64,000 nucleotides of DNA from Tanytarsus gracilentus (taxonomy: Eukaryota; Arthropoda; Insecta; Diptera; Chironomidae). The translations under genes were made by a program, and so were the position numbers. The notes beneath the pieces are model-generated. The model made no database searches. It had not been told where the DNA came from and saw nothing but the letters and a program-made list of their open reading frames with translations. The DNA lies in assembly GCA_038502055.1 (NCBI GenBank), contig JAXRKN010000036.1:4836001-4900000 (forward strand), read 5' to 3'. Of this stretch, positions 33,701-48,200 are shown one piece after another (the stretch's first letter is position 1; every line of letters starts with the position of its first letter).

Positions 33701-36700
33701 AAAGAATTTAAAATTTCATCGAACGTCTCAAATGTCTCAAAAAAATTTACTCTGAACACACATTGACAAATGGAAGATGGGGGAGAAATGACACAAAGAT
33801 TTAAGAGGGGATCAGGAGCGGCAAGTCGAAAAGCACTCTCAAGTGGATGAGAAAAGATAAAATAAATCTCATGATTTGATCCCATTAAAATATGCGGAAA
33901 TATACAGTGTTAGGGGGGAAAAAGAGAAGAAAAGAATTTTCCCCGTCTCATGCTGTCTGATTCTGTTCACATTCATGTTCTATCTATATGCGAGATGAGG
34001 AAAGAAAAAAAAGAGAAGAGGTGGAAAAAATTTGTCTTTTTCCCCGAAGTTGAGTGAAATTTAGACAAATTCTTTGTGGTGATAAAATTTAATTAAAAGA
34101 AATTTTAGAAACAAATATTTTTTACTTTTAAAGTGATTTCACTAACAAGTTTAATAGGAGTATGGATCACCCGTTTAATAGCTAATTTAATTATTTTAAA
34201 TCACTGATAAAGTTGCAATTTTTAAAATCTTTATTTTTTATGAATTATTATTTTTTCACTTTTAAGTATTATCACTCAAATAAACAACACAAAACGCTCA
34301 ATTCACCCAAATTATAAACACCTCTTCTCTAGCCTACGTTTTGTAATCTGCGAAGAAATGCGTGAAGCTGTGACACCAAAAAAAGTTTTTTTTACCAAAA
34401 TTCTTTCACGCGGACGATGATGAAGAAATTTACAAAGTACCAAAATTCTTTTTAAACTTTAATGATGATGAAGGCGGAAGTGAAAAAAGCGCCAACGTTG
34501 AGCTTGAGGGAAATTGATGTTATAAATTGCGTAATCTAATTGCCCATTTTCCATATGTTGCTTGCCTTGTAAACAGCCTTTAGGCGAAAATTAGATTGAG
34601 TTAAGGGAAAAAAGTATGTTACCATATGCGTGGAAAATTTTATTAAAGCGCATTGAAAAAATAAATTTAATTTTTGAGTGGTTATTAACTCATTTCTGGA
34701 ATTTGTAACGACACGTGTCCAAAAATAGTAGAGAAGATCAAATTTTAAAGATTCATTAAAATAAGCCGTTAAATTTAAGAATGATGTCCATTCGTTGAAA
34801 AATATTTTTATGCACAAATTTTTCAACTCTTTAAAATTTATTATAATTTAATCTTAATGCACATAATAGCCAACACGAACACTGACATACCATCATCATC
34901 GCTGTCATTCAAATAGATCTTCATTAATTGACGCTTTACCTCAACGACACATAAATTTCCTTCCCTCGCTATCCCCGGAAATGAAAACAGCGAGCAGCAT
35001 AACCAGCAAAGGCAAACCAAATGATGAAATTCACACGTTTTTCATCCATTATTTCTCATCATCATTCCATATTCAGCCACATAAAATCTCGTTCTCTCAT
35101 TTTTATGCTATCAAAAGGGCAGTAATTGTTTTTATAGTCCCTGGAGCAAAGAACAGCAGCACCAGTGCAGATTAAATTATCGTCTGTCCACTATACTAAC
35201 AAATTGAATGATGCTTTTTGCAATGTTTTATTTTTGTGGTGCGTGAGATTTGACTAAAAATAAATTTGTTTTCATACCTCAAGACAGAGTTTTATTATTA
35301 TTATTAAAGTTATTCATTGAAAAAGTTGAAAAACTTTTAAACCAAAAAATTAAAAGGTTAAGGTGTTGACAGACATAAGGGTGTGTCATAAATTTACCAT
35401 GCAACAAAGAAAAACCACCAAACGGTTTCGATCACCACAAGGTGCTGTCACCTAAAGAAAATTTATGATTTTAAGAGCGAAAATTAATTTCGTATTAGCG
35501 AAAATTTCAACTTAATTTATTATTCGAAGATGTCGTGTTGGTTCGTGGCAAAATAAGTTTTTCTGCATTTGTGAAATGAAAAAACTTTCCATAAAATTTT
35601 CTTTCACGACCACATCCATGGTCATAAATTAACCTAAAAGATGGTCGTTTATGTGTCACTCACTGTACATTGCACACAATAACAAGCGTCATCAAGGACA
35701 AAAAATTTCATCATAATGAATAAATATAAAAAGTTTATGGCTATACTTTCATGGACATGTGCAATGAAAAAATGAGCTAGAAAAACTGAAAATTTATTTA
35801 ATATTGTGTATAGGAATTTTCAACCGAGGATTACGAGATGGTATCTAATATGGTAATAATCTTCTGTGATAAATAGACACAAACCTAATCTTTATTTATA
35901 CTTCATTATGAGAGCTTTGCACTTTGCTCTTTCAACACAACTAACCGGTTATAACCCACAATTCCACGTGGGAAATTTTTTCCAATTAAATGTAGAAAGC
36001 ATCGCGCTTTTTCCAATTCCATACTGATAGGGTTGTTTCTTAAAGAAGGTTACAATAAAAAGTCTACTCAAAGCTCTGAATTCATAACGTCAGTCGTATG
36101 AATTTTAAGACCACCCTTAAGATTTTTGGTACTTCTTTAGTAAAACTAAAATTGAAAGATATGAGAAGATTATGACGATTTAGTGCTGCGAATTTCCTTT
36201 TCTCTTATTTATGAAATAATAATTCAGTTCTATTCCCTCGACAATTTTACCTTATTATCGCACAAATCCCCATTCTATTTTCTCCATAGCTTTCATTTCA
36301 GTTCAATGTGAATTAAAAGTGGATATAAAAAACATCCAAACCTTATTATTTACTTTTCTAGATCATGATTATTAGCTCCTTTGAGTTTAAATTGCTTCTT
36401 TTTCACTCTGTTATACGTATGCGGATGAGAATAACAAGAAACTTTCTTGTGGAAAGAGCAGAAAAAATAAAACTAATGAAACTTTATATTTCTCCCATTT
36501 CGCGGAAGTTTCTTTTCGCTTAATATGCAAATGGCTAGAAAAAGATGTGGTTGAAATGAATTCACAAAAGTGGATGAGAAAATGAAAAAGCAACGTGGCC
36601 ATAAGAGAGCGAATTTTTAATTGACTTTCATCGCATTCGTTTTAAATTTTAGGTGAGAGTTTTTAGAGTGGATTTTAGGTGAGCAGTCATGAGTATTGGG

Positions 36701-39179
36701 GGTTTAAAATTAAAAGATGAGCAATCAGTGACAATGACAATGGGCGTTGAATGATAAATGAGAAAATTTAAATTTAATTTTTAGGTGATTGTATTTGAAT
36801 TTACTTACTTACTCGGGTTTTCTTTAATTAAAGGTCAGGTTTTGGCTCTACTTGTGCTTTGCAAGAATTTTAGTTGCGTGGTTGCAAAAATGTCCTTTTT
36901 CATACTAATTTTTCTCAAATGGCTTCATGCACCTCGTAGAACTGGGGATAAAACACGAATTCAAAAAGTTAAAATTTTGTGAAATTTTGAAAAGTTTAAA
37001 AATGAAAATTACAAAAAAAATAAAATGATAAAAAAGTTCTAAGTTTTCATCTAAGTCTCAAATTTTAAAAAATTCTGTATCTGGGGGTACTAATTTAAAG
37101 CAGCGAAGCTATTGAAAATGGCAATGCCGTTTGCAGACCCCCCCACCTTGTTTTAAAAAAATTTAAAAACTAAGGGTAAAAAATTAAATTAAAAGGAAAA
37201 ACTGTTGCCGCAAGCATGAACAATTTACCCTCAACGGGTATAAAATTCAGATCAATTTCGTCATCCTGAAAATGAAATAATTCACTCGCTTTTTCATGAT
37301 AATTCAGCATGTTTTATTAATTATTTTCAACTCAATTCATATTCTTAATGTCGCATTTTTTATTTTATTTTTGTTTCATATAATTCAACAATTTTTTTCC
37401 GCATTTTATTTTAATTTTTATTATTTTTTCCTCTTGCCGCATATACACAATGTTATGTGAGTGAGAATGATAATAATTTCAATAATAACTTTTCATCTCT
37501 CTGTTTTTTAAAATACAATTTTTCATATGCGTATTTTTTATTTTACCTCTCGTGGATATGTACTCAATTTTTATTGACATTTTTATGCGAGTTATTGACA
37601 ACAACTGAGAATTGCATTTTTATTTTACCCTTTCCGTAAAAAATATTGTAATCGACTTTGTCTGCATTTACATGCTCACGATGAGAGGGATATTTAGCTT
37701 ATATGAATATTTACAAATTTTTTTTGTGTATCAATAAACCGTCTGATGGACCGGACTCGAAATCAATCACTTCTCAGAGTAAAATTTTTGAATTCAATTT
37801 TGCAAAAATTAAATCTCCGGAACACTCATATTATGGTGTAAGTAAAAGTTTTTGACTGGGTTAATAAAAAAATTTGATTAAATTTGTTTACAGAAAACTT
37901 TTATATCCGATTAGCATAACTTTAAAACATCGGGGATATTAAAAAGTTTTACGAATGAAAATTTAATATATATATAGATCATTTTGATGAATGGAAAGAG
38001 CTAAATTTTATTAATTTTAACAAAAATTATTCTTTTTTAAAATATTAAAATGGTTTAACGAATTTAATTTATTTTAGATGAATTGAATTTTGTGCCTGTT
38101 GTAAAAAAAATTAGTTTACACGAATACTTTATTTATTTCATCAAGTAAAAATTATTTTAAAATGAAATTTACACAGAAAAACTTTTTGAGAGTTATACGC
38201 CATGGAATTTTTATTCACGAATGATTTTTCCCTGCATGAGACATGAAAACCGTTGGAGCCGTAAATTTAAATAAAATTATACTTTTTGTATACAATTATC
38301 TATTGAAAATACGTTGGTGCCGAGATTTAAATTTTAGTTGCATGTGGATTTTTGAATTTTAACGGTAACATTAGGGCATGTCCCAGGCAGGGATTTTTCG
38401 TCTATGATGAAAGAGTTTCATAAAAACTTGGAATGAGAAAAAATAAAAAGTTTTGCTAGTTTACAACAAATTTTGTTTTCACAAGTTTTTCTTCTCTTTT
38501 CTTCATCAACTACCTATTATATGCATTAAAGTACTTTACCTACATTTCATTTCTATTTATTTCTTATTTACATAAATTTTTCTCTAGTTGTGTTTATGGA
38601 CAATTTATGGCTGTCTGGAAGGGATGAAAAATTTTATTTAATTTATTTTGGACTTTATATTTATAAGCTCTACTTTGAAAGCTAGATTAGTCTTTTGAAA
38701 ACGAATTTTCATGAAAATAATAAAGTAGTTGTGAAAATGTTTTAAATAAAATTGTGAACCTCAATTTTTAAATATAATAACAATTACATCTATATTTAGT
38801 CTTTAAAAGTTTTAATTTCTATCAAAATAAATTCAATAAAACTTTTTTCAACCAAAATTGATTTCAAATTTCACTAAAATTGAAAATTCAATAAATTAAT
38901 TGTAATCCTCATTGGAGTTCAATGAATCTCATACGTCATTAACGATGTTAAGGATTTTATTGCACAAAATTACTTTTTTACAATGATGCGAATTCGAACC
39001 GCACTGACCAGATTGCCATTCTTTGTTCATATATGTCAACAGCGACTACATCATGGCAAATTAAATTATCGGTGGTAGAAAGTGAGTTCTCATTAAACTG
39101 TAGTTGAAAAGTGGGTTTATGGGATATATTTTCACGAGGTAAAGTCAAATTATTGGCAATATTTACAGATATCCACGAA
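30775..39179. other. Gene-free stretch downstream of the cluster
   Basis: No convincing exon was found on either strand. Open frames of 60-96 codons lack signal peptides, domains or splice partners. One dispersed repeat copy lies at 37.0-37.14 kb. The minus-strand last exon of the CARP gene, if it continues past 39253, would lie in this stretch but was not found. Confidence 0.4.
37010..37135 (+). repeat. Dispersed repeat A, copy 2
   Basis: The blocks TTCTAAGTTTTCATCTAAGT, CTGGGGGTACTAATTTAA and CAGCGAAGCTATTGAAAATG correspond to the 57.05-57.31 kb copy and to the minus strand of 18484-18680. The GAAAATGGCAA ending is shared with the 18-kb copy. Confidence 0.5.
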
Positions 39180-39185
39180 TTTATT
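39180..39185 (-). terminator. Candidate poly(A) signal of the CARP gene
   Basis: AATAAA on the minus strand, about 70 nt beyond the in-frame stop at 39253. It supports transcription ending here, though such words are common in AT-rich DNA. Confidence 0.35.
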
Positions 39186-39252
39186 TTATCGGATATTCGA
39201 ATTTTAATGTTGTTTCCATGTGTTTGCTAATTGAAAGAGAATGATCAATTTT

Positions 39253-42200
39253 CTATAAAAGACGCGATAAAAAGCTTCGCATACCTTTATAATGAACTTC
39301 TTTATACATAGTTGGACATGCCTTTCCACTAGGTTGTTTACTTCGGAAGTCAATGTTTGTTCTCACTGGACGATGCAATAGAGGTTGGGGAGGTCGAAAG
39401 TTGTTACCTAAAGGTGCTTTCGGGTGATCCTGTCCACCCTGCATTAATCGCCGCAAGCCAAAAAGCTTCGTGCAGAAAAAAGGCTCGAATTTACTCATCG
39501 AAAAATTTAATTAAAATGACATAAAAGGGTTTTAAAATGACTTTTTCATTATATCGCTTCTGGCGGCGCGTATGAAAACTATAAACTTGATGTTGTAGTT
39601 CAATGAACTATCCATGCCATGCGTTGATGACCTTGTTGATTAAATTATTTGATTTGAATTATTTGAATTTTTGTGATCAATGTACAAAATGGGTTATGCC
39701 CCTTGAAAAAAAATTTACCAAATATTTTCCGCTATTTTCCTAAATTATGCCATAATTGACACAACTAAGGTCAAAACACTTCATTCATGCTGTTGTCACT
39801 TCCCACTTAATCTGAACATGATACTTTCTCTGACCTTTGTCATCATCGCTTTCATGTCAATTTTCATGAAGCTCGGAAATTTTCTCTCTTCTTCCTCTTA
39901 TCAAAACCATTTTTACTGTTTCTATACATCAGTATTTAGGAACAGTTAGTCACTTAAGTAATTTAGTGAAATAAATTCTTATATAGAGCTGTGATATTTT
40001 GCAAAACAAAGTATCAAAATTGGCTCCTTTAATGCTTTACCATCAAACGCGACAAAAAGGGGAAAATGAGAAGTGATGAGAGACTATTAATCATGTACAA
40101 GTTGAGAGAATGCTGTGCTATCGACCATTAATCAAAGTAATTAGAAAATTATAGCTACGCTTGTATCTGTTAAGAGCAACATCGATGTCGCAATGCGTTT
40201 TTCATCATCATACACTAATGAACGTATAAATGAATACGAGTCAAAAGGAGCTCATTACACAGACTCAATGGAGATCAAATGAAAATTGTTACAGCAAAAA
40301 TAATTACAACAGCTTGGTACTCGTAAGATTAGTTTACATCATAATGTCAATTTTATGTTTTTTGTTGTAAAATTTTACCAAAATCTTTCAATTTAATTTC
40401 GGAAGAGTATAAGTTTTTCATAAAAGTCCATAAATAGTTTTAAATAGACAAAACTCAATTTGACTATATATAGTCATATATACGCTTTTATTGTGTGAAC
40501 AAAATGCAAATAAAAAATGAATTTTCATTTGCTTTTGTCTCGAGCGCAACAGCATACGAAAGTGCAATGCAAATTTGACGTTTTTCGGAAAATTAATTTC
40601 GTTATTTGGTTGAGCGACGATCATCATTTGGCATGCGGTGGAATTTGATATACTCGGTGAAATTGATTTAGGTGGGAACCATTCTCTAATTTTTAGCAAA
40701 AATTTTTAATATATTTTTTAAAGAGCAAATGATTAGGCTCCACCTCCATCAATCATAATATATTTTTGATAGCATCAACGATAAAAGTTGTTAGTGTCAA
40801 ACGCCATTTTAACCCAAGCCAAGTTAAATGTTTTCTCAATTATTTAAGTACTTACCTGTTGTTTTGTTATGTAAATTGGCTTATTTAACACAATCCACGT
40901 AACTGTAAATAAAAATAATTTAAGCAACCCCAATAGAAAAAAGATAATTTTTAAACCTGTCTCATGGCATGCAGGTGAAGTCGTGGAGCCCTCATAAGTC
41001 ATGTAGTGTTCAGTGTCTGGAAGCAATCCTCGAACAGAAAGTCTTTTAACGGGCGTTTCCTCACCACCGAAACGAATTTTGTCTAGTTGATCAGTGAGCA
41101 TCCTAAGTTCAGGGTTTGAGAGGTCACCGAGCTGAAAATTTAATAAATAAAATGTTGAAGAGTAAAAACGGAAAAAGGATGCTTGTTACCTGTAGTAGAA
41201 CGGAAACTGCAATTATTCCTTGTGCACGAAAAATGGCATCAGAGAAATTTGTATAAAGTTGCGAGTTATATCCATAGATTTGAATCTTTAAAAATAAAAT
41301 TTGCAATGCTTAATAACTTTTATGCCATGTTTTAAATAAAAAAATTTTAGGCTTTGATATTTAAAAAATTAAGTGTCCCATCCTTTTCAAAAAATAAATA
41401 AATATAAAAATTGAAGACTTTTATGACAAAAAGCAAACAAACTTCGACGGTTCATTAAACTCGAAAAGGTAAACGTTGAGAGTCTTGAGACACTCTAGCG
41501 CTCGAAAAGTAAGGAAGAATTTTTCTAAGTGAAAAATTTGCTTCTCGTTAGTAGAAAATCAGTTGATTCACTTGTCAAGCCAAATATTTGTCAAAGAAAA
41601 TTCAAAATATGAAGAAGAGCGTGCAATATTTTTGCTCTAGAATTTTAAATTTCTGCTTTTTCAAAAAACTAACTGTGTAGTTATTTAAACAATTTTGAAA
41701 TTCGTTAAAGCAAAGTTATATTTATTCAATCCAACTCATAACACCGTAAAACTTTATTTCATCAATATATGACATGATTTACTTGAAATAATGCAAGCTA
41801 GCCGAAACCTTTCGTATGATTTAAGCTCAAAGAAGAAAAATTTATTGCTTTTGTTGGTGAAAATTAAATTTTTGCTTAACACAACACAAAGCGTTTGCTC
41901 ATCTTTCGTAAAAAGTTTTCATATGTATTCTCGAGGACCTAAAGGAGATTGCAAGCAAGTTTACAAAATATGCATTTGTAAAAATCATTTTTCCCATAAT
42001 TCGATTTTCTTCTTTTGAAAGCATTTTCTGAAATGAAAATTTTCTCGCATACATGAGCTGGAAAAAGCAGGAAAGCTTTGTATGGAATGCAATGAATTAT
42101 CATAAACATTTTGAGTACCAAACATTTTACAGACATTCTCTAATAAACGAGAGATTTGAGCTTAAAAACCTCATATTCAAAAATTTCTACTCTCTGTTTT

Positions 42201-45200
42201 TCTATTCTGAAAGATCAAAAGGAGAAGAGGTGGAGAGATAAAAGGCACTGAATAAATATTGACTTTTGTAATTATTATTTGCTGAAATAAGCAATTTTCT
42301 CCCATTTCTATCGATTTTCTCTACTGCTCTGCATGTTTGTTGTTTGAATTTTATAATCTCTTGCTTTTCGACTGCTTTTTCGTAGACAAACAACCAATAA
42401 ATCTCTTCTCCTTTAAAACACAAGACTTTTACTATGCAGGAGCAGCACACCCAGCACAGACTTACATACTATATTTACTTAAGTAATCAACACTTTTACC
42501 CCCATTTACTTTATGTTGTGCAACACTCTTTTTTTTATTCCTGGTAATGAAAATGTGGAAAATTTGCTCTCCTCTATTCTTTTATTGCTTTTTTAGCTTC
42601 ACCACTTTTGTTATTATCTCTGAATGTCGTGATGCCCTGCAATATTTCAAATGGTCGAATGAACTGAAAGGCTATTCATTATCGATCTGTGTTCTGTTGC
42701 TATTTTAACCATTTTTTGGGTGGAAGTTTTTTTAGAGAATAACCAGATCTATTTCTTTGGCAGCTTTAATAATGTGGTGGATATTTGAATTTAAAAAAAA
42801 TTAAATAGTGCATAAAATTCCCTTTAAAGATTAAAAATCCACTCATTTATTGCCTCAGATTGAGAATAATCGAGTAAAGATTCATAATTTAAACCCGAGA
42901 TTATTTTGTCCACTTTTCCCGCAAAACACTAGATTCAAGAAATGGGTAAAGTCGAGAGTGAGAAATAAATAAAATTGTATTTATAGCTGAGTAAAGGAAT
43001 TTATGAAATGCTTAAGAAAAAGGAACAATATTGTATTATTATTATTACTATCATCCTTATGATTTTGCTATATCTCTGCAAGCTGCTTACAATAAGCGAG
43101 CAAACAAACTTTTCACTTCATACTCATTGCTTGTGCCATTTACTATCATTTCTTGTTTGCTCATTTTCTGCTCATTGTTCTCAGTGATAGGAATTTATTG
43201 CCGAAAGAGAAATAAAGTTTCGTTTTCAAGAAGATTGCAAGGCGTCGCATAAAAGTATATAAAGAGAGTGGAAGAAGTTAAAGTGGATAATTTTTAAGAA
43301 TATGAAGCAAATAATAAAGATGAGAAAATATAGTTTTATTGCTGCTTAGATGAGCATCTCTCTTATATAACTTCAGATTCCCTAAAATTATTTCCAATGG
43401 TTGGAAACGTTAAAATCAATTTGTCTTAGAAAAAGTTTTGCCTAAAATCCTTGTTTGCATTTTTAAATTGGGTGACTAGCTAGACAGAAACATTTAAATT
43501 TTTTAATTGTTGATGTGTTCTTAGGATATGAAAAAGAATGAGACCATTTAAGTCAAACTGCGCAGATGGTCAGCCTTGTTCAGATACACTATAATATAAT
43601 TGACACTTGGAATAATTTGTTTATTTACCTCCGCTGGAAAACTGTATCCTTCCACACTATGCTCACTCCCAAATTGATCATGGAGGCCATAGTGAATGTG
43701 AATCTCATGAAATCGATAGCGATATGAGAGTGGACCGCCAGTCAAGTTGACAGGTATTTGATTACTAATTTGCATGTTGCTGTTCATACTACTCATACTG
43801 CTGCTACCATACGAATTGTATATTGTTTCGTTGTCAACTGTAAATATTACACTGTGACCTGTATTTGCTATTGTTCCACTAATCTGGAAAAAGAGAAGGA
43901 ATTCATTGTTGAAAATTCGGTAAAGCAATTATAATCTTGTTAATTCTTCAATGGTTGGTAAATTTTGAATTTATTTTTTAAGTGACTTAAAAAACTTTAA
44001 ATAATTTAATAGGAAGTTTAAAAAGTTATGTTTTGACCGTGGACAAGTGCATCTTCTTAACTTACTCTATGCTTATCAATATGCAAAGGCCTTAGATTTG
44101 GATCAAATAGTAATCGTTGCGGCTCTAAATTTACAGGTGATTGTCGTCGTCCTTTGTTGCAAAGCGACCACTCTGGATTAATCAACCCCCAAAATGCTGG
44201 ACCTGGAAAGAGACAAAAATACACACATGTGAGGTTTAATTTGGATTGACGTTAATTGAAAACATGCTAGATTGATTGCACAAATTTTCCATCTTCTCAT
44301 TGTCCTTTCCAATCGTGTACACCTAGACACATGTGGAATTATGAAGACTAATTTGTATGAATGATTTTGAATGATTTTCCATTTTCTATGAACGAAATTT
44401 ATTTTAGGAAATTTGAGACAAAATCGATTGTCGCATTCGGCTGGAGGCAAAATTTTCCTTTTATTCTTCAGTGAAAACTAAATTGAGAAAACTTCTTAGA
44501 CACTGCAATGATGGCAATTTTAATAATTCAAAAATGTTGATTGATAATCAACTACATATATGGATTTAAAAAAATCTCAAAGTTTTAAGCAGAGTTTAAT
44601 CTTCTACAAGAAAATTGTTTTATTACCTTTTTCTCAATTTCATTCACATCCAAATTTCAACCTTATCAAGCTTTCCTGTTCTTCACTTCACTTTTTTATT
44701 TTTCTCTTCCTTCCCTACGTGCTTGAAATAATTTTCATGACACGCAAAATTCTCCATTCAGTGTGTGTGTGTGTGTGAAATCATCATGATGATACCCAGT
44801 CGAGATTAAAGTTCATTTTATTTTGGGTCAGAGTAAATTGAGGGTGAGAGCAGTGCCATTATTGGCCTCTTAGTTTTTAACATGAAAAAAGTTGCCTAAT
44901 AATGTTTCCACGAAAGCGAAACGTGTGAAACACAATAAAATAAGAACGTAAAGTTTAAAATTTAACTAAATTTTTAACTGAAATATTTTTGACGCAAACA
45001 TCTAAATTCTAAACCAACAGCAAAATAGCCCAACATTCAAGAGATTATCGATGAAAAATTGCCGATGTTTTAACTTTATGTATCATCCATTGTTATAAGT
45101 ATCTTTCTATTCTTTCAATATTTCCTGTCTATCTTATCCATGATCCAAAACTCATTTGTCTCTCATCATACAAAAACTCAGACGTGAATAAGTGAAAAGA

Positions 45201-48200
45201 AAAAATTGTAATCGAAAATTGCTTCGCTTCAGATTTTAATCGATAACCTGAGCTATTATACGAACGATGGTCGGTTGCGATGATGAATTTTAGGAATTTA
45301 GTTTTACAAAATATGGCGTTCACTAAGATCGTAGGAAAGTGAGAAAGTAAGATGACTTAAATAGCTCCAACTCCTCGTAGGATCAACCGATTTCCAATCT
45401 AATTTCGCCCAGTTTGTAGGGTTTGACTAGGTCTATCATTTGAATACAAGTTTAAAATTGTACACTGTGATGTCTTGGCACTAGGGGCTGAAAACTGGTT
45501 TTGGACAAATCCAAAAGTAATATACAGCGAAGCTATAATATCGGGAATAGTGCAAATTGGGCGTTTAATTTGCAAAATAAAGTGATTGAACAAAACTCGG
45601 CTACATACACAATCTGACATCAAAATCCAATTCAGGCAATGATATATCGGCATCAATCTCTCAATATCGAGACACCATATAATGGAATCAGTAAAATAAA
45701 TACGTCCTTTTCACTTTCATCGAGGTGGAGCGAGTGAGAGAGAATCAATTTCTCAAATACTCATCAATTGGATTGTCAATGATTTTTTTGCTTTCGCATA
45801 CAGCATGTTGTTGCCATTTGAATACATATTCCATATAAAGTGGTATACTACATGTGCAAAAGGGCAATAGAAATAAAAGAAGACGAAAGAAAAGTTCTCG
45901 ATAAAAGCCGAATGAATCATTGTCAATTTGAGCTGAACGAGGTGGAAAGGGCAACACAAATGCCACAAATTGAGACTATATGTCGGTTACGAATTGGTTT
46001 TTGTCTTTACTCTTTAATACACTTGTCCTTTATCAAGATTCATTGTGTATTGCTCTAAAGACATTATATATGAAAATTTAAAATACAGAAATTTAAAAAT
46101 TAAACTCAATATTTTTTAGAAAAAAAAATCATATTTATTTTAATAGTACATCCATCATCAGTTTTAAATTTTCTTAATATTCCCCAGGAATTAATAAATT
46201 TTCCACTCAAACCCCATAGGTCATAAAATTTCTTAAATACACCTTTCTAACCCCTTTAACCCATCAAAAATTTAGAAGCATAAAACTAAAAATATTTTTT
46301 CAGTACAAGAATTTCCTTGAAACTCGTAAAATCGATTTTTCTTTTTCTCTTTAAACTCAGATAATGTGTTGAGTAAAAAAGTGGGTAAGGCCAAGGCATG
46401 AAAATAAGAATTTTTTCCGCCCCATTGCACAAGCACATACCACCGAACAACAAACGACAACGTCGTCGGCAGCAAGCAAAGAATCATAAATCAACTCTGC
46501 CGGTGGCGGTGTAGTGCAAAAAATCCTCCTCATCTCTCAAGAAAATTTCATGTTTGACAACATAATAAGCGTAATGCTGTCTCTATCACACACACACACA
46601 AAGAAAAAGCTTTCAATTTTTCATTTTAAAAGATAGTCAATTCGTTCGTTTTAACACAATTTTACGATAAGCTTAAGAGTTTACGCTGTTGCATGCTGTT
46701 TGTTATAGAGTTTGAAAAATATGAGTATAAGTGGCCTAGTGACTAAAATATTAAATTTAATGTTGAATCATGTTGAACTCATCATTAAACTCTTTAAATG
46801 GTGTTTTAAATAAATATTAAATACCGTACAATTTCAATATTAAAAAATGACGCAATCACTTCCTGCACATTTTTTTATCTCTATAAAGTCAGAAATAAAT
46901 CGAGATGAAAAGTTTATGAAATATTTGGATCATTTGATGATGATGATGTGGGTTTCATTTTGAATTTTTTTATTTCTCTCACTGACTCACTTGCTTAAAA
47001 GTGGGGTAAAAAAGAAAATTTCGATAAATAACTTCTCATGCTGAACCCGAATAACGGCAACCAATCAACAAGTGTCTCTTTTCCTTTCAATTTCAATCCT
47101 TGATAGAAATCATATTTTTTGCTCTGGTATTGTCACAAGCATAAATTTTACTGCGATTTTCTGTCTACGATGGTGGAATGAATTTTTTTCATTATAACCC
47201 TATGTGCGGTTCATTTCATAATGATGACAAATATTTTGTATGTAACATTTTTACGGTGCATTAGCGATTAAGTGCGGATGATTTTTATGATCAGATTTTA
47301 TGGAGGTGCACTCGAGTGGTTGAGTAATTCTTATTTCAATGATAGCAGGTGAGCGTAAAAAAATTATGATTTGAATTTTGAAAACTTCATGACATGCATT
47401 CTAAAAAACTTAGTTTTAGATATATAAAAAAATATGTTATGTGAATCGGACTCTGACTTCACTGAGGCAAATTTCCTTTCTTAACCGAAAACCATTTTGT
47501 GCAAAAAACCGGAAAGATTCTGTAATATCATCATCGTGTATCGAAAAGTGAGAAAATTCTGTGTCAGAAAATAAACAGAAAATGAATTTTCTATTAAAAT
47601 TCATGCTGGCATTCCATTTCACTCACACTACAGATTTAATAAGGTTTGAAAGTTATGGAAATGGAAAAAAAATATTGAAGATGGTTCGGTTTATACAAGA
47701 AATTTATGACTTTTTTAAAGGGGTTGCAACATTTCAAGAAAAAACTAATTTTAAGATTTCTAATTATATTTAAGGTTCGATATTTTTATAAAAAGAGCAC
47801 TAATATTATTTTCTCTTAAAAAATTGTCAACATATTTTTAATCTAAAGGGCGCAAAGATATTGAAAAGAAATTTCATTGTATTCACGTTTTTTACCACAA
47901 CAACACAATTTGATTTATTATTGAAGATAAAAAGTTAAATAACTCGGAACTAATGAAATGATTTAAAGCATTTCCACTCTCTTTCTCCATTCGGCTCTCT
48001 TCTTGTCCTGATTTATTTTCAATATTCCTCAATTTGTTGTTTATAAAAAATGTCGAGGATCATCGTGCATACAATGTACATTATTATGCCTCTGTGATAT
48101 TAAATTTTTATCAATATTTCCAAGCCAATAATTTACAATGAAATGAATGGTCAACAGTCCCACACAAGAGAGAGGTCATAAAAAGTTCAATTTGACAATG

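Noticed and set aside
43031..43252. Hydrophobic frame containing LLVPFTIISCLLIFC within a CARP intron
   Set aside because: No ATG at its start, it begins in a TAT microsatellite, and no splice partner or family was seen.
44762..44777. GT microsatellite, and a CA microsatellite near 46590
   Set aside because: Ordinary simple repeats without associated structure.
47582..47773. Signal-peptide-like frame starting MNFLLKFMLAFHF in a CARP intron
   Set aside because: It has no Cys tail, promoter or family resemblance. The hydrophobic start is common in AT-rich DNA.
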